Shown here one piece after another: positions 23,628-35,601 of a stretch of 64,000 nucleotides of DNA. Under the pieces are notes generated by a model that did not search any database, had not been told where the DNA came from, and was given only the letters and a program-made list of their open reading frames with translations. Source of the DNA: Plantago ovata (Eukaryota > Streptophyta > Magnoliopsida > Lamiales > Plantaginaceae); NCBI GenBank assembly GCA_028274465.1, contig CM051455.1, positions 96,666,365 through 96,730,364 of the forward strand, in the 5' to 3' direction. The position numbers and the translations under genes are program-made. Numbering within the stretch: the stretch's first letter is position 1; the number at the start of each line of letters is the position of its first letter.

Positions 23628-24287
23628 TAGCATTGTGGACTAACAAATCGCCACTGTTAGAAACTAAGAAAACATGTGTATGGTTGAGGATTTTCTCTGT
23701 TTTTATTGATTGAAAAGAATTGGATACAAGAACCCTAAACCTATGTCTAATTTATACTTACAAGAAATGTACTATTACTTGAGCAACAATTTGAAATTTA
23801 AATTCCAATAGCAAGCTTATCATCTTGTCGTTAGAATCAAAATTAATATCTGTAAAAAAGCCAAAGAACACTTATCACTACACAAAATGGTTTAGTGCAA
23901 TGACAAGATGTTCCCAAGTGTCGTTCTCTAAGGACCTAACGTGGCTTTGTTTAGTGTGAAACCAATGTATTCAGTCAACAAGCAAGAAGATTGTGCGAAA
24001 TAACCATACACTCATGCAAATCAGAAACTATCGAGAGCAAGATAAATCAAATAGAAGAAGATGTTGGTGGTAGCTTAGTAGAATCGACAAACCATGGGTT
24101 ACAACTTGCAAGCATGCTATGAACGTTAAACATACAAAGTAGGAGTATTATTTGACCACAAAACTGTCACATGCTTTGCATTCGAATATACGGAGTTGGC
24201 TACTCCCAATTGTACGGATCTAGAAGTATTAGGCGACCACAAGGTCTGTCACTAACTTGTAATTCGAAGATACGGAGTTGGCTACTG
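23628..24287. mobile_element. Retroelement debris between the copia and Athila-like elements
   Basis: No gene is present. From about 23890 the sequence resembles parts of the neighbouring Athila-family LTR (AAGTGTCGTTCTCTAAGGAC versus GAGTGTCGATCTCTAAGGAC), so it is probably a diverged LTR fragment. It carries a diverged tandem pair around 24146-24207 and 24217-24287, both ending ATACGGAGTTGGCTAC. Its first part (23650-23880) begins TGTTAGAAACTAAG and is unassigned. Confidence 0.45.
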
Positions 24288-25493
24288 ATGAACGAGATTG
24301 TCAGACTCGAAATCAAATAAATTTATTTTTAGCCAAAGACAATTCACAACTACAACGAAAACCAAGGCACGTAGTGTAGAAGTAAAATAACCTCGAGTGT
24401 CGATCTCTAAGGACTATAACTAGCTTTATCTAATTTAACTTAAACTATAAATCAGTAATCAAGCAAAACACAGATTTTTCTTATCAATATGATGGAAGTT
24501 AGTGATAGTATGATCAATCAAAGCAACGGGTAATAATCATGCATGAAGTACTTGAAGTTTGTATAGAGATCTATGATCATGAATTGTCCTATGTGTTTCT
24601 TTCAATTCAACACTACGAAGATAGATGGCTTAGATAGATCAAAGAAATAAAATAATAAATCAAGTCTTAAACGCGCGAAGCAGCTCATGCATAATCAAGA
24701 ACCCTAGCTAAGAAATCACATACTATCACCAACGATAGATTTAGCTACTCATAGATAAATTGCAATCAACAAGAATCAAAGCAAGATTGAATGAAAACAT
24801 GTTGAATGAAATAAATAAAAGCAGAAAAATTGTGAGATACAAGTTACCAACGAAGGTTGTCAATCTCCAATGAATTGCTAACTCACAAGCAAGAATCGAA
24901 AATCAAAGATGTCCAATCTCTATGCTAAAGCTTCCAAATCAATAAGAAAAAGAGTCTTCTATGCTAATAATTCCCAGAACAGGCTCTGGAGAATTTGTCT
25001 CTCAAAATAATGTGAAAAGGTCTGAAAAACGTAGAAAAATAGGCAAACTATATATAGCTGCGGAAACTTCCCGGGCGAACCGCCCCAGGTGTCGCGCGAT
25101 TAGCCTGGTGTGGGGCGAATCGCCCCACGTCCCAGGCGGTTCGCCTGGGACGTCCAGATCGGCGAGAACTAGATTTTAGTCTTCTTTTCCTTTCCGGACT
25201 CGGATTTGCCTTCTAGTGACCTTTAAGCCTTGAAACTCGTCCCCTAGGCCTCAAATCTCATCCGGAACCTTCTAGATACACCACGAATATCCTCGAAACA
25301 CCAAAACTTCGTCCTCTTCATCAATATTGCCCATAAAAATACGTTTTTTTACCTAAAACCTGAAAAATGCAAAGAAAAGGGAAACGTGACACTATTCTAA
25401 TAAAATGCACTAAAATATAAGCTAAATTAACCTAGAGGATAGCTAAATTGGTGAAAAAGACTCGAATGAAAGTGTAAAATACACGTTCATCAA
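24288..25493 (-). repeat. 3' LTR of the Athila-like element
   Basis: TGATGAACGAG...CACGTTCATCA, about 1.2 kb, related along its length to the reverse complement of the solo LTR 34190-35466. It contains the palindrome GGGGCGAATCGCCCC (25112-25126) and flanking GGCGAACCGCCC/GGCGGTTCGCC-type motifs. A TATATATAGC box lies near 25050 on the plus strand. Next to it at 25494 is AACTCCCCAAACC, the complement of a purine-rich tract. Confidence 0.88.
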
Positions 25494-25873
25494 ACTCCCC
25501 AAACCGAACTTTTGCTTATCCTCAAACAACTAAGCTAGACTCTAATGCAAAAAATCAATGCAACACACAAAATGGAGTCTCATGCCAAATGAAATGAACT
25601 AATCTATTGAGTCTATCAAAAACTTATGAACAATGACCATACAAATCATAACATGGATATTGGTTGAAGAATGCCTCGATTGACTCATACGCATTCACAT
25701 ATGCAATATGCTAAAACAAGATAGTCTCTTGTAACATTCTCTACCTGAACCTAGTCAGTGACGACGTAATGAAACATGTTAAAATACGAATGGTTGTTCC
25801 GTGCCTATGAAACTGAGGACTTACTACTGTTCACCAAGTTAAGACTCTTCCTCAAAGAGTTCGAACCAATACT
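25494..25873 (-). mobile_element. 3' internal fragment of the Athila-like element
   Basis: This is non-coding sequence between the Athila 3' LTR and the chromovirus insertion point. It ends with the TSD ATACT (25869-25873). Its continuation is at 48917. Confidence 0.8.
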
Positions 25874-28404
25874 TGTAACGGTATCGGTTTTTAAAACAAA
25901 ATAATTTCTTGAAAAGAGAAAATCCAAAATAATTTTAAAAGCAACGGTTGACAATAAATGCCAAAATAATATTTGACGCGCGCAGCGCTAACAGAATCAA
26001 GTAAATATCCAACGGTAACTTAGAAATCAAATGAATAACAACTATTGAAGACAGAGAAAAGTTTCGTCTTCTTATTTTGAATCAAATTCCCAAAGACACC
26101 CCAGACCCTTCTCTCAGTCGCTGGCATCCTATTCGCGTGCATCCTCAGCAGTATCTGGAAGGAAGGAATTTTGAAAACAAAGAGAGTGTGAGATAAAGGA
26201 TCTCAGTGAGGTTCTAAGTTAACAAACATAAAGTAACCAGTTTTGAAATCAAAATCCTTTTCAGCAAACAGTATAACAAACAGAACAGATAACAAACAGA
26301 AAGACAGAACAGATAAGTTGAAGACCGTTGGTGCAGCCCGCCTTGTTACTCCTACTCCCAGATTGCCCTTATAGCTCCCTCCAGAGGGTGCACAACTCCG
26401 GACAGAAACAGAAAACCCGTGTACTTTGGGGAAACAGAACCTACGACCCTAATAGACCTCAGCGACTTCTGCCTCGCGCCTAAAAGGGATTAGACTAGGC
26501 AATAATCAAGAAAACCCGATAGTCCTCTACTACCCAAGCCTACCTAATTACGACCTAATCGACCGGTCACACAGAAACAGACAGAACAGATACAGAACAA
26601 ACAGATACGAATAATCAAACACCGAGAAGTGTTCCTGCAGAAAAGTTAATCCAGAACAGAGTAGCAATAAACAAAGAAAGTAAATAGTCATACTTAGGAC
26701 TTAGTTACTTTTACGCGGAGGCAAACAGTATAACAGAATATGTAGTAATAGATACAGATAGTCACATAGCCTTCCAGTTTTTCGCAAATAGATAAGTTTA
26801 GGGGTGAACACTCACCTTAACTTGCAAGCAAAAGATCTCCAACGAGCAGTGAGCTTAAGAGTTAACGAACGACGGAGAACCTAAAAGAAAGTAACTAGTT
26901 ACACTCTAGAAGTCGAACAAACGGAAAGAAAAAGGTCGATAAAGAAGTGGTAAAGAAGGGGTTCGAACTCGGGACCTCTAAGTTAGTCAAGCAAGAACCT
27001 AATCAACTAGGCTAGCAAGTCAAGTCACTACTAAAGTACAAAAGCAGAAACTAAGTTGAAATGTTTTTAGAAAATACTCTTTCAGTTTTCAGTCTTTGGA
27101 AATTACTAAAATACCCTCAGTGGTAAATTGCAAAAAGACCCCTTTTGAAATCAGAAAGTACAAACAAGTCCAGTAGATTTCCAAACATACATATCAGTCC
27201 CCACAATATAAAAAGGTTTACAAAAAAAACCTCTGTTAGTCAACTACGGTCAAAGTTTAATTGCAAAAGGGTCCTTTAAGTTTTCAAACGTTCCAAAACA
27301 GTCCACAAGGTTCAGATTAATTCCCTAAAGTCCAGTTAGTCCTTTTCGAAGTCAACAAAAAATCAATACGGTCAACATACGAGGTCAACAACAATACAAG
27401 TCCAACAACAGCAACAACAATCTAACAAATCCTAAGTCCCGGTTCTCAGTTCGAATCAAAATAACATGGCCAGAATGTACAAGGGCAAAACGGTCCAGGG
27501 GCAAAAAGTCCAAACAGAATACGAACAGTAAGTCGAAAAGAAACAGAAAGGGAATCGAGATTACCTTCGAACGGAAAAGGAATCAAGTGAGCTGGAAAAC
27601 CAAAAACAGAAAGGAATTAAACGAGATTCAAATCGAGATCGCAATCGAGATTGAATTCAAACCGGTCAAGGATTACCATTTACCGAAACCCAATCGGAGC
27701 AGAGACGGACCGGCGGGAACGGAAACAGGACAGACCGGAATCGGGCGGAGCAGAACGGTTCAGAAAGCAGCTTGAACGGGCGAAACGGTGGCAAGCAAAT
27801 CGGCAGGCGGATCGGGACGGCTCGATCAAGACAGGCGACGGGACGGATCGATCGATCTGGACAGCACGGGGGCGAATTGGAACGGCACGGGCACGGAACG
27901 ATGCGGCGGCGGCGCGGCGAATCACGGGTGACGGCGGCGCGCGAACGGAGACAGAATGGCGCGCGGCTGACCGGCGACAGAATCGGAGCACGACGGCAGG
28001 GCTAGACGGACCGAAACGGAAAGAAGAAGCAGCAGCAGCGAACCTCTTTCTCTTCTTCTCTCTCTCTTTTTCCTCTTTTCTTTCTTTCTTTCTCTTTTTC
28101 TCTCTTTTTCCAGATGGTGGCGTAAGGATGAAGAATGAGATTGAGGGCACACGGTTAGGGTTAGGGTTAATAGGCTGATGGGCCGGTCAAGGGCCAAGTT
28201 GACCGGGCCACTAGAATGGGCCAAAGGAGTCAGAATGTCCAGTCTTTCCAGTTCGGTCCAAACGTAACCAGACGAATTAGTTTTATGCGAAAAGAATTAA
28301 ATAATTACCGAATAAATAATTTACTCCGATAATTAATGAATTAAATTAAATAATTAAATAATAAAATAATAAATAAATAATTAAAAAAGAGACGGGGTGT
28401 TACA
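25874..28404 (-). repeat. 3' LTR of the Tekay-type chromovirus
   Basis: A long LTR with a GC-rich segment (about 27690-28020) followed by CT microsatellites (28045-28110) and TTAGGGTTAGGGTTA near 28154-28168. Near 26953-27020 the minus strand carries a tRNA-like module, TAGCCTAGTTGATTAG with GAGTTCGAACCCC downstream (A-box/B-box-like). The homologous solo LTR at 55113-57872 shares it. Confidence 0.9.
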
Positions 28405-28526
28405 CTCTTCCCCCCTTAAAGGAATTTGGTCCCCAAGTTCGCACCTGAAAAGTTGAAGAGCTCGGGATACTGCCGGCGCATGTCATCCTCGCTTTCCTAG
28501 GTTGCCTCCTCATACTGATGGTTTCG
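28405..28526 (-). pseudogene. Broken chromodomain end of the chromovirus integrase
   Basis: Directly after the integrase frame closes at 28527, the same frame continues with chromodomain-like sequence (RNHQYEEAT, then ESEDDMRRQYPELF). It is interrupted by TGA and TAG exactly where chromodomains normally have tryptophan, then ends near 28425. Both stops fit single G-to-A changes from TGG, as expected from deamination of methylated cytosine on the other strand. Confidence 0.75.
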
Positions 28527-29699
28527 TCACAGAACCTTTACTTGCTTGATTTGCCTATTACGGAGTTGTTGCACCTTTTGGTCTAGGATACGAACCGGTT
28601 GCTCCACATAAGAAAAATCCTCCTCAATAGTCACCTCCTCGGGTTGAATCACGTGCGACGGGTCAGGATAGTACTTCTTCAGTTGAGATACATGGAAGAC
28701 ATTGTGAATCCCAGTAATAGTAGTGGGTAGTTGCAACCGATAAGCCACAATGCCAACTCTCTCAATGATCTCGTATGGTCCTACATATCGAGGGTTCAGT
28801 TTAGCTCTTCGACCCATACGAACAATTCCCTTTCTCGGAGATAGCTTGAGAAAGACAAAATCACCAACTTCGAACTCCAAATCTCGCCTACGATTATCGG
28901 CGTAACTCTTTTGTCGACTTTGGGCAGTTCTCAATCGGTCTCGGATAAGCCTAACCTTTTCCAAGGTTTCTTGTATCATCTCATTGAGAGTCCTCTCTCC
29001 AGCTATCGGTGTAGAAATTCGGTCCTCCAAATCCCAGTACAGCGGTGATCTGCATTTCCGACCATACAACACTTCAAACGGTGCCATACCAATCGATGCT
29101 TGATAACTGTTATTATAAGCATACTCAACCAATGGCAAATGTTGTGCCCAACTTCCTTGGTGATCCAGCACACACAATCTCAGTAGATCCTCTAGAGTTT
29201 GAATGGTCCTTTCGGATTGACCATCCGTCTGCGGATGTGCTGCGGTGCTAAAGTTCAACTTGGTACCCAAGCCTTCGTGTACTTGCTTCCAAAACCTCGA
29301 AACAAACTTCGGATCTCTATCAGACACAATACTCACCGGAGTGCCATGTAGCTTAATTATCTCATCACGATAAACCTCGGCTAACTTCTCGGATGTGTAG
29401 GTGGTTTTCACAGGCAGAAAGTGTGCCGATTTTGTCAACCTATCGACAATAACCCAAACACTATCAAAACCACCCCTAGCTACCGGTAGACCAGTCACAA
29501 AATCCATAGTGATCATCTCCCATTTCCACTGTGGAATCTCGAGTGGTTGTAGTAAACCTCCCGGTTTCTGGTGCTCAGCCTTCACTTGCTGGCAGACCAA
29601 AAAACTTTGCACAAACTGTGCAATATCTCGCTTCATATGGGTCCACCAGTAAACCTTCTTCAAATCTTCATACATTTTGTTTCCTCCATGATGCATCAA
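28527..29699 (-). pseudogene. Chromovirus integrase (3' part of pol)
   Basis: A 390-aa open frame. It starts within the zinc-binding region (HHGGNKMYEDLKKVYWW...CLVCQQVK), followed by the catalytic core MDFVTGLP, VSDRDPKF and TDGQSERTIQ (D, D and E triad), and then the GPY/F-type segment YVGPYEIIERVGIVAYRL and IHNVFHVSQLKKY. It is separated from the RT frame by a one-base frame change near 29700-29725 and ends early at a premature TGA. It integrates the element cDNA by family function, but this copy cannot make a full pol polyprotein. Confidence 0.9.
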
Positions 29700-29722
29700 G
29701 TACTTAGATTTATGAGCTTCAT

Positions 29723-31795
29723 CTAAATTAGACGCCTAAGCTCTTCATCAGAAGGCACGCACAATCTACCTTGAAACCTTAGGGCTCCATTCTCATCAAC
29801 AGAGAATTTCGCATTGCGAGGTTCAGTGATATGTGCTTTGATGTCTTGAAGCTCTTCATCATGCTCTTGGGCTTCAAGAATTCTACCTGCCAGCTCATAC
29901 CTCAAAGTGATATTGGCGAACATACAAGACAATTTAGATACTTCGAGATTTGACACGTGTACCGTACGACTTAAGGCATCAGCGACCACATTGGCCTTAC
30001 CAGGATGATATCGAATGGTACAAGTGTAATCGCCCAGAAATTCCATCCATCGTCGTTGTCTCATGTTCAACTCCTTTTGTGTCAACACATACTTCAAGCT
30101 CTTATGATCAGTGAGAATGGTGAACTCAAGACCATATAGGTAGTGTCTCCACTTTCCCAAGGCAAAGACTATAGCAGCTATCTCAAGATCATGGGTTGGG
30201 TAATTTCTTTCATATGGCTTCAACTTTCTCGAAGCATATGCGATCACCTTTTCCCGTTGCATCAGTACACAACCCAAACCTTCCTTTGAAGCATCAGTGT
30301 AGACCACAAAGTCGTTGGTCCCCTCGGGAAGAGCTAGTATAGGGGTAGTGGTCAGTCTCTTCTTCAGCTCCTCGAAGCTTTCCTCACACTTGTCACTCCA
30401 TACAAACTTAGGATTTTTCCCTGTTAGAGAGGACAACGGTCCAGCTATCTTCGAATAATCCTTCACAAAACGGTGATAGTAACCAGCCAAACCGAGAAAA
30501 CTCCTCACCTCAGTGACAGATTCAGGTCTCTTCCAATTAACTATCGACTCAATCTTCGATGGGTCGACCTCCAAACCTTCTCCAGAGATAATGTGCCCTA
30601 GAAAGGCTACTTTATCTAGCCAAAATTCACAGTTGCTGAATTTGGCATACAACTTGTTGTTCTGAAGAGTTTCCAAGACAATTCGAAGATGTTTCTCATG
30701 ATCCTCTTCGGATTTCGAGTAAACGAGAATGTCATCGATGAAAACAACAACAAACTGATCCAAATACGGCTGAATAACCCGATGCATCAAATCCATGAAC
30801 ACAGCTGGGGCATTCGTAAGGCCAAACGGCATCACCACAAACTCATAATGACCATACCTCGAGTTCAAAGCAGTCTTAGGTATGTCTTCTTCCCTTACCC
30901 TAACTTGATAATAGCCTTGTCGCAGATCAAGCTTCGAGTAAACCTTCGAACCTTCCAATTGATCAAAGAGTTCCTCAATACGGGGTAGGGGGTACTTGTT
31001 CTTGACAGTGACTTGGTTCAGGCATCGATAGTCAATGCACATCCTCATACTACCATCCTTCTTCTTTACGAACAGAACCGGTGATCCCCAAGGCGAAGAA
31101 CTAGGTCTCACAAAACCGTTATCCACCAGATCTTGCAGTTGAGTCTTAAGTTCTTTAAGCTCAGCAGGTGTCATCCTATAGGGTGACTTCGAAATGGGTG
31201 CGGTGCCAGGTACCAGATCAATACTAAACTCCACTTCACGTTCAGGGGGTACGGAATCCAGCTTCTCAGGGAAAACACCCTTGAATTCCTTAACCACCCT
31301 AACTTCCTCGATTTTTGGTTGATCTTTAGGTTTATTGATCAGATACGCCAAAAAGCAGGTAGCACCCTTCACGTACAGCCTTCTAGCTTCCATAGCAGAC
31401 AGCAGAAACTTCTCATCCTTTCTCTTATCTCCTTTCCACACGACTTTCTCCTCTCCAGGTTTTCCCAGGGATATAGCCTTGGTTCGACAATCCAGTTGTG
31501 CGTAGTGCTCGGACAGCCAATCCATACCCAGAATGACATCGTAGGTTGAAAGAGGTAGGAAGATGAGGTCAGCAGGGAAAGTTCTTCCTAGGATGGAAAT
31601 CTCACAACGCTCGATGAACTTCTTAGTGATTAAACTAGTCCCCAAAGGCGTACATACTTCTAAAGCGTGGGGTAAAACTTTGTACGGTAAAACGAGTGAC
31701 TCAGCAAATACTTCAGCAATAAATGAATGCGTAGCACCAGGATCAAATAAAGCTTTAGAAGAAGTTTGAGCGATCAGTAGCGTACCTTCAACCAC
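29723..31795 (-). pseudogene. Chromovirus protease, reverse transcriptase and RNase H
   Basis: A 690-aa frame. The protease part has [11 protein letters not shown], with proline where DSGA is expected, and VILGMDWL. The RT part has [40 protein letters not shown] and the active site FIDDILVYS. RNase H has [14 protein letters not shown] and DHKSLKY. The start overlaps the gag frame by 22 bp in another frame, so gag and pol are out of register, either by mutation or an element-specific shift. The altered protease motif and downstream frameshift argue for a dead copy. Confidence 0.93.
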
Positions 31796-32952
31796 ATTCG
31801 CGGCGTCAGGACTTCATGACCACCTATGCTGTAAACTCGGGGCTTAGCCATAGTACCCTTTCCGTCATTTCTCGGAGCATAGCCTCCTGGTCTTCCTCCT
31901 TTGACAATGGCATGACGGTTTGGACAGTGGCTGATCTTGTGATCCTTGCTCCCACAAGCCAAACACAAGCCTTGTCTCTTGCAGCAGTTGTTCTCATCGT
32001 GGTTGACTCCTCCACAGTAGTTGCAGTTCTTCCTTGCGTGGGATGACTGCCCAGACCCTCCAGTGGTGTTGCGGGAACGGTTGTCCTGCTGATTACGGGG
32101 ATACTTCGCCGGTGGTGCTTGATATCCAGATTGATACCCACCTCGACTCTCCCTCTTGTATCCAGATTGGCTTCCTCCTCCATGGCTCCCAGAAGAACTA
32201 GAGTAGCTCCTCTTGATAGAGTACGGCTTATCAGCCATCTTGATCTCTTTGAGACCACTTTCTACCTCGGAGGCGAGTTCGACAACCATGAGGTAGGTAG
32301 GCATGTTGGTCCCAAACAAATTGTACCGGATCTCAGAGTTCAGGCCCTTCACAAAGTGGCGTACCTTATCCCGTTCATCATCCTGGAAATGTGGCACATA
32401 CTTCAGTAGCCGGGTAAATTCTGAGTCGTAGTCGGCAACATCCATGTTCCCTTGCACCAAAGCCTGTAATTCATCTCTCCTGTTCTCACGAACCAGGCGA
32501 GGTACGTACTTGTCCATGAAATCCTTGGCGAAGTTCTCCCAGGTGCGAGCAACTCCCTCTTGCCTCCATCTTGCATTCACGGTCCTCCACCAGTTCCTGG
32601 CGGCTCCCACGAACTGGAAAGCAGCAAGCTCAATTTTCCTCTCGTCTGGATAGTGCAGGATCGAGAATAAGTTCTCCATACTCTCTATCCAGAGCTCAGC
32701 CTTACGGGCATCAGGCGTTCCCTCGAACCTTTGAGGATGGAAACGAGTGAAACATTCCGCAGCTTGATCGATGGTCTGAATCGGTGGTGGTGGCGGAGGA
32801 GCTGGCTGAACAGGTGGTGCTCTAGCGTGGCCAATGGTTTCGCTGAAATTTCCCAAAGCAGCGATGATGCGGTCCACTTGGTCTCCATTTTCAGCATGTT
32901 GATCATCTCCACTTCCATTGCTGCTGGCACCACGAGTGTTTCTGCGATTCAT
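31774..32952 (-). CDS. Chromovirus Gag (capsid-nucleocapsid)
   Basis: A 392-aa frame starting [15 protein letters not shown]. It has a retrotransposon Gag core ([19 protein letters not shown], then [18 protein letters not shown]) and two zinc knuckles ([14 protein letters not shown] and [14 protein letters not shown]) before a glycine-rich basic tail. It packages the element RNA by family function. The frame is intact, so this part alone could still be translated. Upstream on the same strand is an additional leader ORF (33317-33775). Confidence 0.92.
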   Translation of the reverse strand: MNRRNTRGASSNGSGDDQHAENGDQVDRIIAALGNFSETIGHARAPPVQPAPPPPPPIQTIDQAAECFTRFHPQRFEGTPDARKAELWIESMENLFSILHYPDERKIELAAFQFVGAARNWWRTVNARWRQEGVARTWENFAKDFMDKYVPRLVRENRRDELQALVQGNMDVADYDSEFTRLLKYVPHFQDDERDKVRHFVKGLNSEIRYNLFGTNMPTYLMVVELASEVESGLKEIKMADKPYSIKRSYSSSSGSHGGGSQSGYKRESRGGYQSGYQAPPAKYPRNQQDNRSRNTTGGSGQSSHARKNCNYCGGVNHDENNCCKRQGLCLACGSKDHKISHCPNRHAIVKGGRPGGYAPRNDGKGTMAKPRVYSIGGHEVLTPRMWLKVRY

Positions 32953-33316
32953 TATAACAAAGGGGCACTACTTAGCAGTTGATTTAACAACCTCGAATCT
33001 CTAACTTAGAAAAGAACGGAAGAAAAAGAACTAAGGCCAGTACTTAATCTTCTACAACAGGTATGAAACTGAGCAGTGAAGAAAACATGCCTTGAACTTT
33101 AAAAACAAAACGCAAAAACAAGAAATCAACGTAGTCCCAAAACAGCCAAGCATGCAATTATTCAAAGGAAAACCAGTCTCTACTCGTCTTAGCGAGGAAA
33201 CAGAAAACCACGGAGTCAAGTAAACGGAAAAGCATAAACAGTCTCAGTCGGGCTGAACTAAAAAAAACTTGCTTGCCAAAAAGGAAATTCGGTACGAGCT
33301 CGAAAAGGCATCTATC

Positions 33317-33775
33317 CTAATAAACGTCCTCGATATCGTCTTCGAAATGTCGTTCGGGCACGTGTGCATCTTCTCCTTCTTCCTCAGAGGGGTCCTCCTC
33401 GGGTTCTTCTTTGGGTTCTTCCTCATCCTCCACTCTACGTGATGGTCCGCAACCCTCGGGGAACGTCCTCCGAGCCTTCCTCTTACGAATCTTGGTGCCT
33501 AGGTTGGATGTGGTTAACGAGACAAAGCCAGAGTGCTCCTTTGCGGCGCGTAAATCCATCTTAAGGAATCGGATTTCAGCATCCTTCGTTGCCATTTCGT
33601 CTTGAAGCTTCATGTTTTCCAGCCAGTAGTGGTCTCGTTCATGAACGACCCTGTCCATCACGCTTCCAGGGTAAATGCCAATGACGGGAACGGAGGTATA
33701 AGGGTTAAACTCCCCTTCGACTAGGCGGTAACGGATGACTTGCTTTTCGGTACTCATACCTATCTGTAAGCACAA
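33317..33775 (-). CDS. Extra leader ORF upstream of chromovirus gag
   Basis: A 152-aa frame between the primer-binding site and gag. The likely start is the internal methionine MSTEKQVIRYRLVEGEF. It has a hydrophobic segment (PVIGIYPGSVMDRVV), a charged helix that could form a coiled coil (about 50-80), a basic patch IRKRKARR and a strongly acidic C-terminus (VEDEEEPKEEPEED). No known domain is recognised. An ORF before gag is known in Ogre/Tat elements but is not standard in Tekay-type chromoviruses as far as I know. It could be captured host sequence or a chance frame, but its biased composition favours real coding. Confidence 0.5.
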   Translation of the reverse strand: MCLQIGMSTEKQVIRYRLVEGEFNPYTSVPVIGIYPGSVMDRVVHERDHYWLENMKLQDEMATKDAEIRFLKMDLRAAKEHSGFVSLTTSNLGTKIRKRKARRTFPEGCGPSRRVEDEEEPKEEPEEDPSEEEGEDAHVPERHFEDDIEDVY

Positions 33776-34021
33776 GCGTAATTATCTAGTTAATTACTAC
33801 GTCAAAATCAAAAACAACCCCGGCAGGTCAACAGTTTCAGAAACGGATCAGAAAGTCGTCAGAATCAGAACAGAGAAGATGAAGAAACAGTTTAAGGTTA
33901 GTACGTAAGACTCGGATCAAAAAAGTAGAAGGAAATGCAAGACCTAACCAGCGACTCGGACCCTCACACACACCCCAAAGGTCAAAAGATCCTATCCTAG
34001 CAAGCTCGAGTTTGAACTCAA

Positions 34022-34033
34022 GCTCTGATACCA
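34022..34033 (-). other. tRNA-iMet primer-binding site of the chromovirus
   Basis: On the minus strand this reads TGGTATCAGAGC, two bases from the 5' LTR boundary at 34036. It fixes element orientation and the inner LTR edge. Confidence 0.93.
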
Positions 34034-34035
34034 AC

Positions 34036-34189
34036 TGTAACGGTATCGGTTTTTAAAACAAAATAATTTATTGAAAAGAGAAAATCCAAAATAATTTTAA
34101 AAGCAACGGTCGGCAATAAATGCCAAAATAATATTTGATGCGCGCAGCGCTAACAGAATCAAGTAAATATCCAACAGTAACTTAGAAAT
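34036..34189 (-). repeat. Chromovirus 5' LTR, piece 1 (inner end)
   Basis: It matches the first about 154 bp of the 3' LTR at 25874 with small differences. It ends with GAAAT, where an Athila-family solo LTR is inserted. Confidence 0.92.
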
Positions 34190-35466
34190 TGATGAATGTG
34201 TCTTTTACACTTTCATTCGAGTCTTTTTTTACCTAATTTAGTTATCCTCTATGTTAATTTAGCTATATTTTAGTACATTTTATTAGAATAGTGTCACGTT
34301 TCCCTTTAGATTTTATTTTACAGGTTTTGGTTGAAATTCGGAGATTTCGGGGCAATTATATTGAAGTCTACAAGGAATTGGTGTTCCAGAAGCCTATTTG
34401 GAGTATCTGAAGGTTTCCGGATAGGATTTGGAGTCTAGGGGCCGAATCTGGAGGTTAGAAGGCTACTAGAAGTCATAAACCGAGTCCGAAAAGGTGAAGA
34501 AATCTAAATCCGCGTCGAAAAACGCGGAAATTCCGCGAAATACTGGGGGGCGAACCGCCCCAGCACCGGGCGAACCGCCCCAGAAGAATTTCGGGGCCTA
34601 TATATAGAGCTCAAGTTTTTCTCCGAAAATCATATCTTTCCAAGCCTACTTTCTCACCTCTCTCTATAGTTTTAGGTAGGAACTTCCCGGGGCCTGTCCT
34701 GGGAGTTCCATAGCTTAGGGGATACTTTTTCATAGCAGATTGGAGCGCGTAGGATCGCAATCATCCGGAGATTGACAACCTTCGGTAACTTTGTATCTTA
34801 CAGTTTTTATCTACTTATTTTATTCTTCTTTCAATATGTTTTCTTCTATGATTGCTATTGATTGCATGCCTATTATGAGTTGCTAAACTTATTATTGGTG
34901 GTAGTATGTGAATTCTTAGCGAGGGAAGATAATCATGCTAATGGCTATATCGCGCATTATACTCCGTGTCATTGCTTTATTTCGTTGATCAGTTGCAACC
35001 AAAATTCTCGTATGTTGTATTGATTATTATGCACGCATGGACACTTGTCGACCAATCAGACCAATTATCTTCGTAGTGTTGAATAATTACGGAACACATT
35101 AGGACGTTAGTTGTTGACGCGTCAGACCCATATTATCTTCGTAGTGCTTAATACTTGCAACAGGACACAAGATTGATTCAAAGATCTCTATGCAACACCG
35201 AGGAATTTATGCATGATTATCGACCCATTATGTTAAGAAGGACCAAACTATCACCAATCTCCATTATCTGCTTGAAAACCCCTATTGCTTTCTATCTGCT
35301 GTGTTATATTCTTAATTAGATTTGATAAAGCTAGTATAGTCCTGAGAGAACGACACTCGAGTCATTCTACTACTACACTACGGTTTTCGTTGTAGTTGTG
35401 GATTGCCTTTGGCTAAATAACAAATATTATTTGCTGAATCGAGACCTGACAAATCTCCGTTCATCA
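34190..35466 (+). mobile_element. Athila-family solo LTR inserted in the chromovirus 5' LTR
   Basis: TGATGAATGTG...CGTTCATCA, 1277 bp, flanked by GAAAT at 34185-34189 and 35467-35471. It is oriented opposite to, and is a diverged relative of, the LTR 24288-25493. It contains GGGGGGCGAACCGCCCC and GGGCGAACCGCCCC near 34544-34581 and a TATATATAGAGC box near 34599. Absence of internal sequence with an intact TSD indicates LTR-LTR recombination after insertion. Confidence 0.92.
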
Positions 35467-35471
35467 GAAAT

Positions 35472-35601
35472 CAAATGAATAACAATTATTGAAGACAGAG
35501 AAAAGTTTCGTCTTCTTATTTTGAAACAAATTCCCAAAGACACCCCAGACCCTTCTCTCAGTCGCTGGCATCCTATTCGCGTGCATCCTCAGTAGTATCT
35601 G
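35472..35601 (-). repeat. Chromovirus 5' LTR, piece 2
   Basis: It continues the LTR from 34189 with the same order as 26027-26156 in the 3' LTR, then ends with ATCTG where the Sirevirus-like element begins. Confidence 0.9.

Noticed and set aside
28150..28170. TTAGGGTTAGGG as an interstitial telomere
   Set aside because: Two and a half units only, the vertebrate-type unit, and part of the LTR in both copies.
27651..28224. Long Arg/Ser-rich open frames in the chromovirus LTR, also at 48105-48743
   Set aside because: GC-rich and CT-repeat LTR sequence is open in many frames on both strands; low complexity with no domain.
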